A stretch of DNA of 64,000 nucleotides, from contig CAUJDD010000083.1 of NCBI GenBank assembly GCA_963169295.1, forward strand, positions 21,423 to 85,422, in the 5' to 3' direction. Position numbers and translations under genes: made by a program. Each line of letters starts with the position of its first letter. The first letter of the stretch is position 1. This DNA comes from UBA4416 sp020846025. GTDB lineage: Bacteria > Bacteroidota > Bacteroidia > B-17B0 > Aurantibacillaceae. The notes under the pieces were generated by a model that saw only the letters and a program-made list of their open reading frames with translations, ran no database searches and was not told where the DNA came from. Positions 62,309-64,000 of this stretch are shown piece after piece.

Positions 62309-62635
62309 ATGGACATTCAAGCATACATTAAGAAAATGAACGACTTTCAAAGTCAAGGTTTAAATAAATACCAATTTCAAAATGAAGAAGACATAGTATT
62401 GATTATATCAGGACTTCGTGGACTTAGACAGTTTGAAACTGCTATTCAACTTTACCAAAAATATGAAGACCAATTAAAGCAATCTGACATATTTCCTGTT
62501 GCATTGTCAAACATTATTGAAGTCTGCAATGACAGCAAAAAAACAGACTTACTTGTGAAGCATACAAAAGAATTAAAGAGTATTTATCCCGACCATCCTT
62601 ATGTAATTGAAATCTCAAAATTTCATTCGATATAA
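62309..62635 (+). CDS. Small helical protein of unknown function (cassette cargo)
   Basis: 108 residues. I do not recognise a family. It is helical throughout, with a TPR-like pair of helices (GLRGLRQFETAIQLYQKYED, DIFPVALSNIIEVCNDSKK), and no signal or membrane span. It starts 49 bases after the cassette junction, as expected for a first cassette gene. Aspartate is often coded by GAC, unlike the chromosomal genes. Confidence 0.7.
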   Translation: MDIQAYIKKMNDFQSQGLNKYQFQNEEDIVLIISGLRGLRQFETAIQLYQKYEDQLKQSDIFPVALSNIIEVCNDSKKTDLLVKHTKELKSIYPDHPYVIEISKFHSI

Positions 62636-62667
62636 TTGTAAATCTTATTTAAACAACATTCAAAATT

Positions 62668-62952
62668 ATGACACCAACTACATTAAACATAATTGGACTT
62701 GTATGTAACATCATTGGGACTGTTATTCTTGCATTTAGCTTGAATAGTTACATTCGTTCTATGAGACTTGCAATTGATGCTCACGAACTTTACATTCTTT
62801 CCGTTAATAATCCAACACGTCCAATCATTCAAATTACGGGCACAGACGTTCATATGAATAGAGATAAAAAGAAAGCGACAATCTTTTCTTGGGTTGGCGT
62901 TTTTCTTGTTGTTGCTGGTTTTGCTAGTCAACTTTTTTCGTATCTAATTTGA
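62668..62952 (+). CDS. Small membrane protein with two spans (cassette cargo)
   Basis: 94 residues with spans near 5-27 (LNIIGLVCNIIGTVILAFSL) and 69-92 (IFSWVGVFLVVAGFASQLF), joined by a polar loop of about 40 residues. No family is recognised with confidence. It lies 32 bases after the TPR-like gene and 25 bases before the next, so the three form one transcript. Confidence 0.72.
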   Translation: MTPTTLNIIGLVCNIIGTVILAFSLNSYIRSMRLAIDAHELYILSVNNPTRPIIQITGTDVHMNRDKKKATIFSWVGVFLVVAGFASQLFSYLI

Positions 62953-62977
62953 CAGGAAGAACCAACTCAGTAGAATA

Positions 62978-63700
62978 ATGATAATAGACCCAACTTTTAA
63001 CGTTTACACAGATGCAAATGGTGGCGACCCAGACAGCACAAGTCCGACACTTCGCTTGTATCACAAAATATTATGGAGTAAACCATTGCCAAATGGTCAG
63101 GTTTTTGAATTGGACAACAAAAAAAGCGGAGCATATTTATATCACAAATCGGAACTTGGAGAATTTAATTTGGGAAGTGATGCTATTACTCACTCATATA
63201 GAAACCAGACAAGAAAGCAATGGTTGATAAAGCAAATTCCAAACGAAGTAAACGAACTTTTTGACATTGGTTCGACAATTGGTGCCTACACACTTTTTCC
63301 GAAAAATAAAATAGACAACAAGTTTACAATCAATCAAGCGCGTGGAGTAAACAGCTTAATTGACGACAGGTTTGACCTGACTTTGGAATGTATCAGACTT
63401 TTTTACGCAGGACTACAAAGTCCACTTTACGACACATTTTTAAGATATAAAAACTTCTTCGACTTGTTTGAGAATTTTAAAGGATACATTGACTTCTTTT
63501 TACTGAATGACCTTGTTGACGAGAGTGAAAATATCCAGTTTTACTTACCATTTGACAACTTTAAAACAAAGCCGACATTTACAGACGTTGACGAATATTT
63601 TGTTTATAAGAAAAAAGTAACTGACTTCATAAATGCACGAAATAAACGAATTGACAACTATGCTAACAAACAGAAGACAGAACAGAATGCCAGCCACTAA
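62978..63700 (+). CDS. DUF6994-like protein (cassette cargo)
   Basis: 240 residues. The start region DPTFNVYTDANGGDPDSTSP then TLRLYHKILWSKPLPNGQVF resembles the DUF6994 family, whose function is unknown. The middle has SYRNQTRKQWLIKQIPNEV and TINQARGVNSLIDDRFDLTLECIRLFY. No signal peptide or span is visible, so it should be cytoplasmic. The stop codon is embedded in the attC-like R arm of the cassette end. Codon use (frequent GAC) differs from the core genes. Confidence 0.65.
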   Translation: MIIDPTFNVYTDANGGDPDSTSPTLRLYHKILWSKPLPNGQVFELDNKKSGAYLYHKSELGEFNLGSDAITHSYRNQTRKQWLIKQIPNEVNELFDIGSTIGAYTLFPKNKIDNKFTINQARGVNSLIDDRFDLTLECIRLFYAGLQSPLYDTFLRYKNFFDLFENFKGYIDFFLLNDLVDESENIQFYLPFDNFKTKPTFTDVDEYFVYKKKVTDFINARNKRIDNYANKQKTEQNASH

Positions 63701-64000
63701 CATATAGGGATTAAACGAAGCTCTGCTTCGATTTAATCCTGTGTTGAATGAAGCTTCGGGAGTCTTTGTTTCAAAAAAAAATATATTATGGGGTTTTAAA
63801 AATTGATGGGCGGCTTTTTAAATTAAAGCATCTATAAATCTTACTGCATTATCCTTTTCAATAAAATCTTCGAGGCTCTTAAACTCAATCTGTGTGCGGC
63901 TTTTAGGACTTATTATTGGCATACACAAAAAAAATGATAGTTCAGTTTTTATTTGTCTTTTTATTTTCATAAATTACAAATAGCTTATGTTAAAATTTTT
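63687..64000 (+). repeat. Long junction repeat, copy D (cut by the window end)
   Basis: Hairpin 1 is complete at 63698-63746 (49 nt). The following unit is like those of copies A and C up to the end of the window, but its promoter-like segment and the sequence before hairpin 2 have diverged. Hairpin 2 lies at or beyond the window edge. Confidence 0.78.
63818..63922 (-). pseudogene. Transposase N-terminal relic in repeat copy D
   Basis: A 34-codon antisense frame ending IEKDNAVRFIDALI-stop, in frame as in copy C. Confidence 0.55.

Larger units (their letters stand above)
62260..63743 (+). mobile_element. Cassette 4: three-gene unit plus attC-like site
   Basis: The start from 62259 (GTTAGTGGCAAGCAT) is complementary to 63687-63701 at 13 of 15 positions. 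The stop codon of the last gene lies inside the R-like arm (GCCACTAAC). The 3' site is hairpin 1 of copy D (63698-63746). Confidence 0.7.

Noticed and set aside
63012..63227. Overlapping small open frame within the DUF6994-like gene
   Set aside because: It is an out-of-frame shadow of a longer, family-like gene with no separate signal.
58584..64000. CRISPR array
   Set aside because: The repeats are 80-330 bp long, spaced 1-2 kb apart and separated by genes.
58584..64000. Simple MITE or IS copies inserted between genes as the whole explanation
   Set aside because: The transposase relic supports an IS ancestry for part of the repeat, but it does not explain why each gene block's first 13-15 bases pair with its own end, including at junction B, which has no relic.

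Overview
The window is a chromosomal segment of a member of the Bacteroidota. The DNA is AT-rich. Several large secreted proteins end in type IX secretion (T9SS) C-terminal sorting domains. Promoters carry the Bacteroidota -7 box TAnnTTTG. Typical family members are present: a TonB-dependent receptor with HmuY proteins, TamL, DUF3822 next to rsmD, DUF5686, and a malic enzyme-phosphotransacetylase fusion. The exact order or family cannot be fixed from the sequence alone.

Layout. 1-2.7 kb: the end of one T9SS cargo protein, an M43 metalloprotease with a T9SS tail, and a secreted protein ending in a PA-IL (LecA)-like domain. 2.7-3.9 kb: pdxJ and a DCC-family protein. 3.95-10.05 kb: a minus-strand haem/iron uptake operon (HmuY with T9SS tail, CbiX-like chelatase lipoprotein, PepSY membrane protein, TonB receptor, HmuY lipoprotein) with a recognisable promoter and a candidate operator. 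10.3-11.6 kb: an orphan OmpR-type regulator and two small genes. 11.64-15.57 kb: promoter, SAM-I riboswitch, intrinsic terminator and cobalamin-dependent methionine synthase metH. 15.57-21.55 kb: a four-gene exopolysaccharide synthesis/secretion operon (TolC-like protein fused to a TIM-barrel hydrolase-like domain, HlyD adaptor, TackOD1 zinc-ribbon regulator, GT2 synthase). 21.8-57.4 kb: mostly core housekeeping and envelope genes (malic enzyme, lipB, SIS isomerase, a large T9SS surface protein, polyprenyl synthase, rfbA, ctaA, rsmD, TrmH, tamL, kdsB, aroK, DUF5686, lptB, Nramp-USP fusion, DppDF-like ABC protein, flippase, GT4, GDPD, ettA).

57.7-64.0 kb differs from the rest. It is a head-to-tail array of gene units that behave like integron cassettes. 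Each of four units begins just after a G^TT core and ends at a hairpin whose 5' arm is complementary, over 13-15 bases, to the start of the same unit. The hairpins have the attC plan: outer R-like arms ending AAC/GTT, a short unpaired spacer, an inner stem and a loop. Five of six have the same span of 49 nt. Cargo is typical of cassettes: a DUF1796 putative peptidase, an AraC regulator with DUF1761 and DUF4287/DUF5655 proteins, a Fic protein, and a trio including a DUF6994-like protein. Three of the four junctions hold two hairpins separated by a nearly identical non-coding unit of about 275 bp that carries a promoter-like sequence and an antisense relic of a transposase N-terminus. No integrase gene is visible, so within the window this is a cassette cluster without an integrase. 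A single related site lies at 24.5 kb behind a small lipoprotein gene. This array is the most likely undescribed system here.
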